Positions 21,620 through 29,964 are shown, counted from the first letter of the stretch. The stretch is DNA of 30,000 bases from Symbiodinium natans (GCA_905221605.1 CAJNDS010002814.1:17501-47500); one strand, 5' to 3'. The notes: generated by a model not told the origin, from the letters alone. Program-made: numbers and translations.

Positions 21620-22261
21620 ATGTTTAAACACAGGAGGAAAGATGATTTTGAACCATACGAAGCACCCAAAACGAGAAGCAAAGTTCATAATGAAGTAAGT
21701 GAAGAATTAGCAGGGACTGAAACATTCCTTACCGATACTCAAGGATTGAAACTCGCATATGAAAACCCCGATGGGATTTATCAAAATGGTAGTATCTTAT
21801 ACATAGCAGGAACTAAAAGTGGAAGAGATGTTTATGATGATCTAAAATTACCATTTTTTCAAACAAGACACACGACAAGATACAAAGATGTTGATAAATT
21901 CATCAAAGACGGTGCCATTGAAATTGACGGTAAGAAACATTATGGAATTACTGATATTATTTCACATTCATTAGGGTCGGCGATAAGTGCCCAAATAAAT
22001 AATGATTATGGAAATACTTTTAGAACGAGAAGTTATGGAGCACCTTTTATATCAACTCAAGGACCAGAAGATACGGGGACAAATCTAAGAATAAGAAAAG
22101 CGGGTGACCCAGTTAGTATGTTTGATAGTGGCAGTTTAACAATAAATAAGCCAACATTAGACCCACTTCAAAATCATTCATACAAGGATATAGGCAACGT
22201 TCATAACAAAGCAGGTAATGAACCCATAACAAGGGAAGATTTTATGGAACAGTTTGATTAA
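21620..22261 (+). CDS. Lipase class 3-like protein
   Basis: 213 aa. The nucleophile elbow reads SHSLGSA with S117. D163 (GDPVSMF) and H186 (NHSY) follow in the right order and spacing for an alpha/beta-hydrolase triad. The upstream ILYIAGTKSGRDVYDDL and RYKDVDKF segments match the lipase_3 N-terminal core. The usual GHSLG is SHSLG. No signal peptide is present. In viruses of protists such a lipase may help virions breach a host membrane (inference). It is divergent from the penton gene, 278 bp upstream of the major capsid gene, with TCTA at 21608-21611 just before the ATG. Confidence 0.78.
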   Translation: MFKHRRKDDFEPYEAPKTRSKVHNEVSEELAGTETFLTDTQGLKLAYENPDGIYQNGSILYIAGTKSGRDVYDDLKLPFFQTRHTTRYKDVDKFIKDGAIEIDGKKHYGITDIISHSLGSAISAQINNDYGNTFRTRSYGAPFISTQGPEDTGTNLRIRKAGDPVSMFDSGSLTINKPTLDPLQNHSYKDIGNVHNKAGNEPITREDFMEQFD

Positions 22262-22267
22262 AATATA

Positions 22268-22285
22268 ATTAATATTAATATTAAT
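22268..22285. terminator. 18-nt AT palindrome after the lipase-like gene
   Basis: ATTAATATTAATATTAAT is self-complementary. It lies 7 bp past the lipase stop and directly before the next ATG. It fits the 3'-end hairpin series but is low-complexity. Confidence 0.4.
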
Positions 22286-22286
22286 A

Positions 22287-22481
22287 ATGTATTCATACAA
22301 ATCATCATCATATGAACAAGTGGAAAAGAAACCTAAAGAGAAGAAATTCAAACAAAACGCTTATGAAGAAGTAAGGAAATTAATAGAAGAAAATGATGAT
22401 AATAACAATATGATTAAAGAAGTTAAACACAAAAATAAAAATAATACAAAAAATACATATAACTTTAAATTATTTGATTAA
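22287..22481 (+). CDS. Small Lys/Asn-rich protein, function unknown
   Basis: 64 aa, highly charged (VEKKPKEKKFKQNAYEEVRK, then Asn/Asp/Lys-rich), with no recognised domain. It lies between the lipase-like and major capsid genes in the same direction, with a 9-bp perfect hairpin over its stop codon. The position and the hairpin suggest a real transcript. Confidence 0.5.
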   Translation: MYSYKSSSYEQVEKKPKEKKFKQNAYEEVRKLIEENDDNNNMIKEVKHKNKNNTKNTYNFKLFD

Positions 22482-22502
22482 GTATAAAAATATTTAATCA
22501 AA
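22473..22502. terminator. 3'-end hairpin before the major capsid gene
   Basis: TTTGATTAA (22473-22481) pairs with TTAATCAAA (22494-22502). The left arm includes the TAA of the 64-aa gene. Confidence 0.7.
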
Positions 22503-22538
22503 TATAATTTATTTATTTCTACCAATTGATATATAACA

Positions 22539-23978
22539 ATGGAAACATTTGCGCCTGAAGATATTCTCGTTGATAACCTCTCATTTAAGCTAAACAAAGG
22601 AGCAAGTTATATTACAGACCGTAGAAGCGTTACATTTTGCCCGTCAGGTTCAAATATCTATAAACCATCAAGTGGTAATAGAGTCTTAAAATTTACTTTA
22701 AATGGTGAAGATAACACATGGTTAGACCCTCAAAGTGTAAGAATATTTTTTACTCTAAATAACAAAGATGGAACAAATTTTAAAAAACTCCGACCCTTAT
22801 CATCTCCCTATTCCTTTTTCAGAAGAATGAGAATTATTGCAGGTAGTCAAGTTGTAGAAGATTTTGATAGTTATAATCGTGTTCATCATATGTTTTCTAA
22901 ATTGATGTCGTCGGGAGCAAGACGAGACGAAGCAAATGAAGGCTTTGGTTATAGATATGATGACGAACTGTTGACATTAGTAAATAACAGTGGTAACACA
23001 GCATTAACTTATGAAGTTAATTCTGAAAATTGCCAAGGCTTTTATAATGAAATGACTGTCGGATTTAAGCCATTATGTGGTTTATTTTCTCAATTCAAAT
23101 ACTTACCTTTAAAATATATGGGTAATTTGACTATTGAATTAGAACTCGTGACGAATGCTGTTGATTGTATCATTGACCCTAATAATTACGATGAAAGCGA
23201 TACAGGTATTGTAACGGACTTACGAAATCGTTTTACTGTCGCTGTAGCAGGTGATGTAGGTAAGGCGACAAATACATCTATTGATTGGGAAATTTCAAAC
23301 GCTCGTGTAATCTGTGATGTTTGCACCCTTGATAATAATTTAAATAATGAATATGTTAAGCATCTTTTAGAAGGAAAAGGGTTACCCATTACTTATACGA
23401 CTTATATTACTCAATCACAATCTATTAAAGGTTTAACCGACATCAGCGTCAATGTTATTCGTTCTGTGTCTAAACTTGTTGCTTCATTTGTCACCTTTTA
23501 TAAAGCAGGAGACCCAAGCACTGGATATGAATATGCAGACAAAGAATTTTGTAGATTTTACCATCCACACCAAAACCATGAACCATTAGATGCAGGTATT
23601 TATGACAAAAACAAAGATTTAGAGTTCCAAATTCAGTTAGGTTCTAAACTTTATCCTGAGTATCCTTGTAATTCTATTACTCAATGCTTTTACCATTTAA
23701 GAAAAGCATTAAATCTTCCATTGTTTCATCAACACAGCATGAATATTAACTTTAAACAGTATCGTGACAGACAGTTCGTTTTCGCTTTTGATTTTCAAAA
23801 GCTTAGCGACTCTGGATACACTGGAATTTCCACACGTGCTGGGCAAATGATGAGATTAATCGTGAAACCGGCGGGCGCAACAATTCCAGCTACTGAAATG
23901 CCTGATAATATTTATATCACGATGCTTTCAGAACAGATACTTGAAATACGCGACTTAGGTTTGAAAGTATTTGATTAA
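22539..23978 (+). CDS. Major capsid protein, double jelly-roll
   Basis: 479 aa, the usual size for PLV-type major capsid proteins. The N-terminal segment (GASYITDRRSVTFCPSGSN), the LDPQSVRIFFTL strand and the LRPLSSPYSFFRRMRI block followed by VVEDFDSYNRVHHMF are characteristic of PLV and adintovirus-like capsid proteins. Trimers of such subunits tile the icosahedral shell. The start is the ATG at 22539, with TCTA at 22518-22521 about 18 bp upstream. A strong hairpin follows the stop. There is no frame damage, unlike the integrase. Confidence 0.9.
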   Translation: METFAPEDILVDNLSFKLNKGASYITDRRSVTFCPSGSNIYKPSSGNRVLKFTLNGEDNTWLDPQSVRIFFTLNNKDGTNFKKLRPLSSPYSFFRRMRIIAGSQVVEDFDSYNRVHHMFSKLMSSGARRDEANEGFGYRYDDELLTLVNNSGNTALTYEVNSENCQGFYNEMTVGFKPLCGLFSQFKYLPLKYMGNLTIELELVTNAVDCIIDPNNYDESDTGIVTDLRNRFTVAVAGDVGKATNTSIDWEISNARVICDVCTLDNNLNNEYVKHLLEGKGLPITYTTYITQSQSIKGLTDISVNVIRSVSKLVASFVTFYKAGDPSTGYEYADKEFCRFYHPHQNHEPLDAGIYDKNKDLEFQIQLGSKLYPEYPCNSITQCFYHLRKALNLPLFHQHSMNINFKQYRDRQFVFAFDFQKLSDSGYTGISTRAGQMMRLIVKPAGATIPATEMPDNIYITMLSEQILEIRDLGLKVFD

Positions 23979-23986
23979 TTCAAAAA

Positions 23987-24026
23987 TTAGTATAAAATGC
24001 TATAAAGAAATAACATTTTATAGTAA
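23987..24026. terminator. 3'-end hairpin of the major capsid gene
   Basis: TTAGTATAAAATG (23987-23999) pairs with CATTTTATAGTAA (24014-24026) at 12 of 13 positions with a 14-nt loop, 8 bp after the capsid stop codon. Confidence 0.75.
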
Positions 24027-24034
24027 TTAGTAGT

Positions 24035-24847
24035 ATGAGTAGAGATTACAGTAATGGGCGTATTTATGTCATTAGAAATAACATTAACGATGATATATAT
24101 GTCGGAAGCACAACTCAACCACTAAGTAAAAGAATGGCAAAACATCGGTCTGAAATAAGTTCTAACAAACTTCCATTATATCAACAATTTAGGGAGATTG
24201 GTGTTGAAAACTTTTACATAGAGTTGCTAAAAGAATACCCTTGTGAAAATAGCGAACAGCTACAAGCAGAAGAAGGTAAATGGATAAGAGAAATGGGAAC
24301 ATTAAACAAAAAGATTTCAGGTAGGACAATTAGAGAGTGGCACGAAGACCACAAGGAAGAGCAGAGTGAGAAAAAGAAACAATACAGAGAATACCATAAA
24401 GAAGAAATCAAAGAATGGAAGAAAAATCATTATGAAGAAAATAAAGAAGAAATTTTAGCAAAGCAAAAGGAAAAGTATGAAGAAAACAAAGAGGTAATCT
24501 TAGAAAGAAATAAGAAATGGCGAGACGAACACCAACAAGAACAAAAAGACTACCACAAAAACTATCGTGAAAACAATAAGGAAGCAGTAGCAGAAAGAAA
24601 GAAGAAGTGTTATGAAAGCAAGAAAGAAGAATATTTGCAGAAGAAGCGTGATTACTACCAAGCGACAAAGGAAGAAAGGAAAGTAAAAGACAAAGAAAGG
24701 TATGAACAAAACAAACAAGTAGTATTAGCAAAACAAAGGGAGAAAATCACCTGTGAATGTGGCGAGGTTATTTGTAAATCAAGTAAGTTTCACCACAAGA
24801 AAACACAGAAACATCAAGCGTATCTAAACCAACAACAGCAAAAATAA
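24035..24847 (+). CDS. GIY-YIG endonuclease with coiled-coil and zinc finger
   Basis: 270 aa. Residues 1-95 are a GIY-YIG nuclease domain: RIYVI (9-13), IYVGST (21-26), catalytic-type Arg R33 and Glu E79 or E80. Residues about 100-235 are a long Lys/Glu/Tyr repeat (units like EENKEEILAKQKEKYEENKE, period about 11-23), probably a helical linker. The C-terminus carries C240, C242, C247 and H253/H254/H260, a likely zinc knuckle. Similar nuclease plus charged-repeat proteins are common in large DNA viruses and PLVs. It sits between capsid and fibre genes, so it may be a homing-type passenger or a DNA-processing enzyme (inference). Large antisense frames are shadows of the Lys/Glu repeat. Confidence 0.85.
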   Translation: MSRDYSNGRIYVIRNNINDDIYVGSTTQPLSKRMAKHRSEISSNKLPLYQQFREIGVENFYIELLKEYPCENSEQLQAEEGKWIREMGTLNKKISGRTIREWHEDHKEEQSEKKKQYREYHKEEIKEWKKNHYEENKEEILAKQKEKYEENKEVILERNKKWRDEHQQEQKDYHKNYRENNKEAVAERKKKCYESKKEEYLQKKRDYYQATKEERKVKDKERYEQNKQVVLAKQREKITCECGEVICKSSKFHHKKTQKHQAYLNQQQQK

Positions 24848-24885
24848 TTTAGCATTCTAATAATATTTATCTAATTATTATTATA

Positions 24886-27333
24886 ATGACACTAACATTA
24901 AACAATACAAACACTTTGACAGCAAACGAGATTATAGTAAATGGAACGAACCTAAGCGACTTATATGCCACAAAAGGTGAAATAGGAAACAACGCACAAA
25001 TAACAACAAATACAGATGATATAGCAGTATTAAACACAAAGCAATTACAAAATTTTAACAGTATCACCGCTATAAATACCGACTTAACAAATAATTATCA
25101 AACTAACACACAGTTAAGTAGCAATTTTTATAATAAAACAGAGATAGACACAACATTCACTAACTATTATACATCTGCACAGATAGATACAAATTTATCT
25201 ACTAATTATCAAAATAACACATTATTAACAACAAACTTTTATAATAAAACAGAGATAGATACAACATTTACTAATTACTATACATCAACACAAATAGATA
25301 CAAATTTATCTACTAATTATCAAACTAACACACAATTAGGAACAAATTATTATAATAAAAGTGAAGTGGATACATTAATAGCTGGTGCAGGAGGTAGCAG
25401 TGGATACACTGATACAGAAATTGATAATTTATTAGATTTAAGAGTTCCTAAATCAGATTTTACTAATAGATTTTCTACTTTTCCGATTATTGATTGTAGC
25501 GCCCCCACTATTATTCATAGTGGATTAACATTAAACAATGAAACAATAAATATATCACCAACTACGGGGCTGCTTTTCAGCAACCAAACGGGGGGAGGAG
25601 ATAAAATTATTAGTGTATTTAAAAATGCTACAAATTATATAACTTTACAAGGAAATAAAATTATTGCTAATGCTACAAGTGATGATAGTTTAACTACTTT
25701 GGATTTAAATCCATCAGACAGTGTTAAAATACAAAATTTAACATTAGGAAATATTACAGTTCCTAATACAGGTAGTGATATTATCAGAAATTCAGGCGAT
25801 GCTAATTATACACTACGTGTTAGAGATACACAAGGAGTATGGGAGTTTAGGAATAGAAATTTAAGATGTATGAACCCAGCAAATCCAGCAAATGGAACAG
25901 AAATGATATTACACGACACAGGAAACGATTACCGTTTAAGAATAGGAAGTCAAACCAATGCACAAGTTGGTATTGGTGTTCAATATAATTCATCATATTT
26001 TTTAAATGTTGGTGGATTATCTAATTTTAATCAAGCAAGAGTAGCAACAGATTTAGAAGTAGCGGGTGATATTAATTTAACAACTGATCTAAATTTAACA
26101 GGAGATTTAAATTTCAATGGAACAACAGCAAACATTAATGATTTAACAAATGGATTAACATTTTATAAGGCAACTACCGATGGTAGTAATGTAATGACAG
26201 TTGCTAATGATAGTGGTAAAGTCAAATTCAGAGGTGGTGGTATTGATGCTTATACAGCAAGTGATGCAACAGCACAACTATTGTTAAATATGACAGATGG
26301 CAACGCGTGTAGAATGAATTTTTTAGGTATTGGAGTAAATGCAGGTGGTAATAAACTAAACGTAGCAGGTGGTAATGTTTTATTCGGAAATAATTTACAA
26401 GTCAATGGAACATCTACATTATTCGCACAAATATTACACGGATCTAATGCTAGAATATTTGAAAGAGCAGACATCAACAATTCATTAAATGTAATCTCAA
26501 CTAACGAAATTAACTTTTCATTACAAAGCAATAGAGCAACTGATCCAACTACTGGGACTATTGCTTTACAACTGAATGACACTAACGGAATTACAATAAA
26601 TAGAGCAGTTACGAATAATCAGACTTTTAACAGCATTGGTAATATTACAGCAGAAGCAAATTTGAATGTATGGGGCAATATATTATTTCAACATTCATCA
26701 GCAATCAACGAAGTGTTAAACGGAACTGATTATGATTTATTAATATGGAACGGTGATACAGATAGAAGCATTATAATGAGAGTTGGTGCTATTGGTTCTA
26801 CACCGCAATTACAGTTAAGCGATGCTAATGTCAATTTATTGGGGCATTTAAATATTACACATCAAACTGTAAGCACATCTGAAAGAGTTAAAATAGATAA
26901 CCCTGATGCTGATGGATTAATATTTTTAAGCATAAACGGAGCTAATATATGTGAAGTATCAAGCACAGGCTTACACGTTAATGGCGCTTCCACTGAAACA
27001 TCGGACAAGAGGCTTAAAGAGAATATTCAAGAGATCAATATTAAGAAGTGTGTAGATGTCATTAAATACATCAAGCCTAAAACATACAATTATAAAGGTC
27101 ATGATAGAAAATGCGTCGGTTATATTGCAGACGATTTTTTAACGAAGAAACTACCGGATGAATGGGGAAATATTATATATGAATGTGAAGACGATTATTT
27201 AAGAATGGACTATGGAAAGACAACTCCAATTTTATGGAGTGCTTTACAGTATGCTTTGAACAAACTTGACAAACTTGAAAAAGAAATCAGAGCGTTAAAG
27301 GGAAAAGGGAAAGGGAAAAGCGATAGTGATTAA
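24886..27333 (+). CDS. Fibre protein with C-terminal S74 intramolecular chaperone
   Basis: 815 aa. Residues about 60-165 contain 37-residue repeats (YNKTEIDTTFTNYYTS and IDTNLSTNYQ). The middle is Asn/Thr-rich with predicted beta-helical repeats typical of trimeric fibres. The C-terminus from S706 has SDKRLKENIQEI and IKPKTYNYKG, the peptidase S74 chaperone domain, with S706 and K711 as the autoproteolytic pair. In phage and PLV fibres this domain trimerises the stem and then cuts itself off. It would bind the host surface. TCTA at 24870-24873 lies 12 bp upstream of the ATG. The C-terminal tail GKGKGKSDSD resembles the Lys/Gly linker of the 348-aa protein. Confidence 0.9.
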   Translation: MTLTLNNTNTLTANEIIVNGTNLSDLYATKGEIGNNAQITTNTDDIAVLNTKQLQNFNSITAINTDLTNNYQTNTQLSSNFYNKTEIDTTFTNYYTSAQIDTNLSTNYQNNTLLTTNFYNKTEIDTTFTNYYTSTQIDTNLSTNYQTNTQLGTNYYNKSEVDTLIAGAGGSSGYTDTEIDNLLDLRVPKSDFTNRFSTFPIIDCSAPTIIHSGLTLNNETINISPTTGLLFSNQTGGGDKIISVFKNATNYITLQGNKIIANATSDDSLTTLDLNPSDSVKIQNLTLGNITVPNTGSDIIRNSGDANYTLRVRDTQGVWEFRNRNLRCMNPANPANGTEMILHDTGNDYRLRIGSQTNAQVGIGVQYNSSYFLNVGGLSNFNQARVATDLEVAGDINLTTDLNLTGDLNFNGTTANINDLTNGLTFYKATTDGSNVMTVANDSGKVKFRGGGIDAYTASDATAQLLLNMTDGNACRMNFLGIGVNAGGNKLNVAGGNVLFGNNLQVNGTSTLFAQILHGSNARIFERADINNSLNVISTNEINFSLQSNRATDPTTGTIALQLNDTNGITINRAVTNNQTFNSIGNITAEANLNVWGNILFQHSSAINEVLNGTDYDLLIWNGDTDRSIIMRVGAIGSTPQLQLSDANVNLLGHLNITHQTVSTSERVKIDNPDADGLIFLSINGANICEVSSTGLHVNGASTETSDKRLKENIQEINIKKCVDVIKYIKPKTYNYKGHDRKCVGYIADDFLTKKLPDEWGNIIYECEDDYLRMDYGKTTPILWSALQYALNKLDKLEKEIRALKGKGKGKSDSD

Positions 27334-27365
27334 TAATAGTTTTTTCTGAATAATACTATTATTAA
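27330..27365. terminator. Bidirectional 3'-end hairpin, fibre and ATPase genes
   Basis: TTAATAATAGT (27330-27340) and ACTATTATTAA (27355-27365) form a perfect 11-bp stem. It starts in the fibre stop codon and lies 55 bp from the ATPase stop on the opposite strand. Confidence 0.8.
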
Positions 27366-27419
27366 TCTTGTTCTAGCGATTTTAAGTATTCTTGGTGTAT
27401 ATCCTAATATGTCTTTTCT

Positions 27420-28193
27420 TTAAACAGTTTCATCTTCATCAACTTTAAATACATGGTCTAGGTTTATATAAAACATTTCGTTAATGTCTTGTGACCTTAG
27501 CTTAATAAAGAAGAATGAATAGGGCTTGAAATTCACTGCTTGTTGATACATATCATACAAGCGGTGTTTGTCCACCAGTGCGGAATTTTCCTCACTAAAA
27601 GCATCTACTTCGCGCATGTTTCTTAACTTGAAGATGTATAATGAACTAGAGTTTAAACGAATTATAGGAGCCACAGCATTGTATTTTTGAACTGATGTTA
27701 GAACTGATATTGCATTGTGACGGGATTTTGTATATAAGCCATGCAATATCTTAGAATATTTCATGAACCGCTGGTCTTCTGCAAAATCGTCAATTACGAT
27801 AAGCACCGAAAACAGGTTTTTAATCTTGTTCTTCTTCTGGTATTCCACTACCTTATGTTGGGTGTCAATGATGTTCTGTAACGCTGTTGAATCATAATCA
27901 TCAAATAGATACCTTTCTTTATCATTGTCAACTTTGAGATGGTCGGTTATGTAACGCTTGACCGGAATCCAATTATCGTCAACTGAAGCAGTCGGGGAGA
28001 AAATATAGATGCGTTCAAAACAGTTCTTGTAAAGTTTCAAGATTAGGTTCTGTAGTAAGATTCCTTTGCCACCTTGACTACTTGCACAAATAATTGATCT
28101 AAAAGGCAACTTATCCGCGACATCAAACTTAGATTGTTTATATTCATAGGTTTTTGGTTCTATAGGTTCAATTGAAGGTATATTATCACTCAT
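27420..28193 (-). CDS. Genome-packaging ATPase (A32/FtsK-HerA type)
   Basis: 257 aa, normal for PLV packaging ATPases. Walker A is SSQGGKG (G41, G42, K43), with Gly in place of the usual Ser/Thr after Lys. The Walker B motif is VLIVIDDFAED (D135, D136), and SVLTSVQ (Q169) fits the sensor motif. SRHN (158-161) may supply an Arg finger. The enzyme pumps DNA into the capsid using ATP. It is transcribed towards the fibre gene and shares its 3' hairpin. No TCTA motif is seen in its short leader, unlike most structural genes. The start is the ATG at 28193. Confidence 0.88.
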   Translation of the reverse strand: MSDNIPSIEPIEPKTYEYKQSKFDVADKLPFRSIICASSQGGKGILLQNLILKLYKNCFERIYIFSPTASVDDNWIPVKRYITDHLKVDNDKERYLFDDYDSTALQNIIDTQHKVVEYQKKNKIKNLFSVLIVIDDFAEDQRFMKYSKILHGLYTKSRHNAISVLTSVQKYNAVAPIIRLNSSSLYIFKLRNMREVDAFSEENSALVDKHRLYDMYQQAVNFKPYSFFFIKLRSQDINEMFYINLDHVFKVDEDETV

Positions 28194-28228
28194 TACTTAA
28201 TAAGAGAAAAATATCTTTTAATATAATA

Positions 28229-28375
28229 ATGGAGAAGTATATAGAAACGATACAGGAAATTGAGGAAATTGAGAAAGTTGTAATACAAGACACCAAGCTT
28301 AAAAGGTGTTGCACCGCTTCTTTAGAATTGCTTAAAGCAGTTCTTGAGTATTTAAAAAAATCTAAGAAAGTTTAA
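28229..28375 (+). CDS. Small helical protein, function unknown
   Basis: 48 aa from the ATG at 28229 (MEKYIETIQEIEEIEK). An upstream start at 28172 would overlap the divergent ATPase and is less likely. It is acidic at the N-terminus and Lys/Leu-rich at the C-terminus, with a CC pair in the middle. Its TAA overlaps the next ATG by one base (TAATG), suggesting coupled expression. Confidence 0.5.
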   Translation: MEKYIETIQEIEEIEKVVIQDTKLKRCCTASLELLKAVLEYLKKSKKV

Positions 28376-28761
28376 TGAGTGATACAACAGAAGACGAAAG
28401 CGAGAAGAACAAAGGTTTTCATATTGATAAGAAGGGCTTTCACTGCATACCTTGCCGCTGCAAGAGACAATTATATCATAAGGAGACTAAGACGGTCAAG
28501 GAGAACGATAAAGTGACAACTAACACTGTTGTAGATAAAAGAAACCTAAAATTTGGAGGTCGTAATGTTTCACCTGATGAAATATTTAGAACCGATGAGG
28601 CAGAACAAAGGGGGTCAGTTGCAATATGCGAGACTGGATGGGGTCAATCGCAAGTGACACCCGAAGAACTAGAAGATAAAATAGAAAAGCTGGAATCCGA
28701 GGTTGAAAGGATAGACAAAGATGTAACTATTTTGAAGAATAATTTAAATATTATGGATTAA
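28375..28761 (+). CDS. Cys-motif coiled-coil protein, function unknown
   Basis: 128 aa. An acidic N-terminus is followed by CIPCRC (C24, C27, C29), a possible metal site, then a basic stretch, and a C-terminal heptad-like coil (LEDKIEKLESEVERIDKDVT). No family is recognised. It starts inside the stop of the 48-aa gene. Confidence 0.55.
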   Translation: MSDTTEDESEKNKGFHIDKKGFHCIPCRCKRQLYHKETKTVKENDKVTTNTVVDKRNLKFGGRNVSPDEIFRTDEAEQRGSVAICETGWGQSQVTPEELEDKIEKLESEVERIDKDVTILKNNLNIMD

Positions 28762-28776
28762 AAAATCTAGTTTACA

Positions 28777-28917
28777 ATGACAGGCCATCTTGGCATAAAA
28801 AAAAAAAAGCCCCAATCAAAACAGAAGAAGGAAGTGAGCCAATGCCCCCGTGTGCCTAGCAAGTTCTACAGGTTCATAGGCAAACCATACGAGTTTGGTA
28901 ATGACATTAATTCGTAA
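28777..28917 (+). CDS. Small basic protein, too short for usual ORF calling
   Basis: 46 aa (MTGHLGIKKKKKPQSKQK then VPSKFYRFIGKPYEFG). It is strongly basic at the N-terminus and includes a run of twelve A bases, so the frame could be length-polymorphic. TCTA at 28766-28769 lies 7 bp upstream. The FYRFIGKPYEFG tail does not look random. It is plausible as a small DNA-binding virion protein, but unproven. Confidence 0.4.
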   Translation: MTGHLGIKKKKPQSKQKKEVSQCPRVPSKFYRFIGKPYEFGNDINS

Positions 28918-28995
28918 TTAGTTTCGTTAAATCTTAAGGAACCAGTGCAAATTTTCATAATATCGCATTATGAAAAAGTGTATATAATAATAATA

Positions 28996-29199
28996 ATGCC
29001 AGTAAGAGTAGATAAGATATTAGTTGATTTTGAACCATATACTGAAACAAATAATGTTAGCACTAGGATGTGTTATCGTTGTAAGCAAGTCAAAGAAATT
29101 GATTGTTTCAAGCGTTGCTATTGCGCTGGTAAGCATTCTTATTACTATGTTAAATATATTGCGACTTGTTCTGAATGCTTGGATAAATCTGTCAAATAA
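28996..29199 (+). CDS. Small zinc-ribbon protein
   Basis: 67 aa from the ATG at 28996; an upstream start at 28945 adds only AT-derived hydrophobics. Two CX2C pairs (C26/C29 and C58/C61) frame a short loop (CYRCKQVKEIDCF ... CSECLD), which fits a zinc ribbon of the kind found in small viral regulators. Function is unknown. The leader contains TTAAATCTTAAG (28927-28938), which recurs before the following genes. Confidence 0.6.
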   Translation: MPVRVDKILVDFEPYTETNNVSTRMCYRCKQVKEIDCFKRCYCAGKHSYYYVKYIATCSECLDKSVK

Positions 29200-29210
29200 A
29201 CCGCGATGCA

Positions 29211-29282
29211 GTAAATCTTAAGAAAATAATATTTCTGAGGAAAATGACTTAAAGAAATAACAACTTATATATTATCGTGGTA
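29211..29282 (+). promoter_or_regulatory. Repeated leader element, copy 1
   Basis: GTAAATCTTAAGAAAAT, ATATTTCTG and ACTTATATATTATCGTGG in order, ending directly at ATGAGTGA. The same block recurs at 29905-29964 before the next related gene. Probably the promoter and leader. Confidence 0.65.
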
Positions 29283-29861
29283 ATGAGTGAGAGCGAATAT
29301 GAAAGTGAGAGTGAATATGATGAAACATATTTGTATAATCAGATACACAAATTTAATTATTTCAATAGATGTGATGAATGTAACCCAGTTAAGAACATAC
29401 AGAAAATATTACTAGGAAAATGCGATATCTTACATAGCTTTAAAAATCAGATTGTAGGTTACTACGGTTGTGATAAATGTTGTGAGTTAAGAAATTTGTT
29501 TGATGATTATATATTACCCTTTACTAAGTTAAACAAATACCCAGAATATGATGAAGTTCATGAAATAATGCGAGATGATGTTCAAAGGAAAGATTATACA
29601 CTTGAGTTACATATTGAAATGAAAACAATGTACGAGAACCTAGATACATTTGACTTCTATCAATGGCATCAGGAGAAAATGAATTATTATAAAGATATTT
29701 TAGGTGGTTATTTTCATTATTATCAAAGAGTATATCATATTTTTTTGGCAATAGTATATCATTTACAATATCGTGTAAAAATAGACAAACAATTACATTA
29801 TGATTATCTAGAAGCAACCACAGAGTTCTTAAATGAGATGATAGTTCAAAATTCCAATTAA
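29283..29861 (+). CDS. Acidic-leader protein with two CX2C pairs, function unknown
   Basis: 192 aa from the ATG at 29283; the frame is open two codons further upstream, but those are GTG and GTA. It begins with Ser/Glu/Tyr repeats (MSESEYESESEYDE). CDEC (C30/C33) and CDKC (C63/C66) may bind zinc. The rest is helical and Tyr-rich. No family is recognised. A second copy of its leader and first codons begins at 29905, so this is the first of at least two tandem paralogues. Confidence 0.6.
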   Translation: MSESEYESESEYDETYLYNQIHKFNYFNRCDECNPVKNIQKILLGKCDILHSFKNQIVGYYGCDKCCELRNLFDDYILPFTKLNKYPEYDEVHEIMRDDVQRKDYTLELHIEMKTMYENLDTFDFYQWHQEKMNYYKDILGGYFHYYQRVYHIFLAIVYHLQYRVKIDKQLHYDYLEATTEFLNEMIVQNSN

Positions 29862-29904
29862 ATAGTCTCCTCACCAGCATAGTTATAGTGTAATTATAAT
29901 ACAT

Positions 29905-29964
29905 GTAAATCTTAAGAAAATGATATTTCTGTAAAGAAATATTAACTTATATATTATCGTGGAA
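29905..29964 (+). promoter_or_regulatory. Repeated leader element, copy 2, with hairpin
   Basis: Matches 29211-29282 in its AAATCTTAAGAAAAT, ATATTTCTG and TTATATATTATCGTGG segments. ATATTTCT (29923-29930) pairs with AGAAATAT (29935-29942). Copy 1 keeps ATTTCT and AGAAAT further apart, so the pairing is partly conserved. Confidence 0.65.

Noticed and set aside
21577-21681. A longer start for the penton protein
   Set aside because: It would overlap the divergent lipase gene and its leader; the ATG at 21576 gives the usual family N-terminus.
24408-24731. Antisense frames resembling membrane proteins within the GIY-YIG gene
   Set aside because: Reverse reading of a Lys/Glu-rich repeat gives Phe/Leu/Ser-rich strings; there is no independent support.
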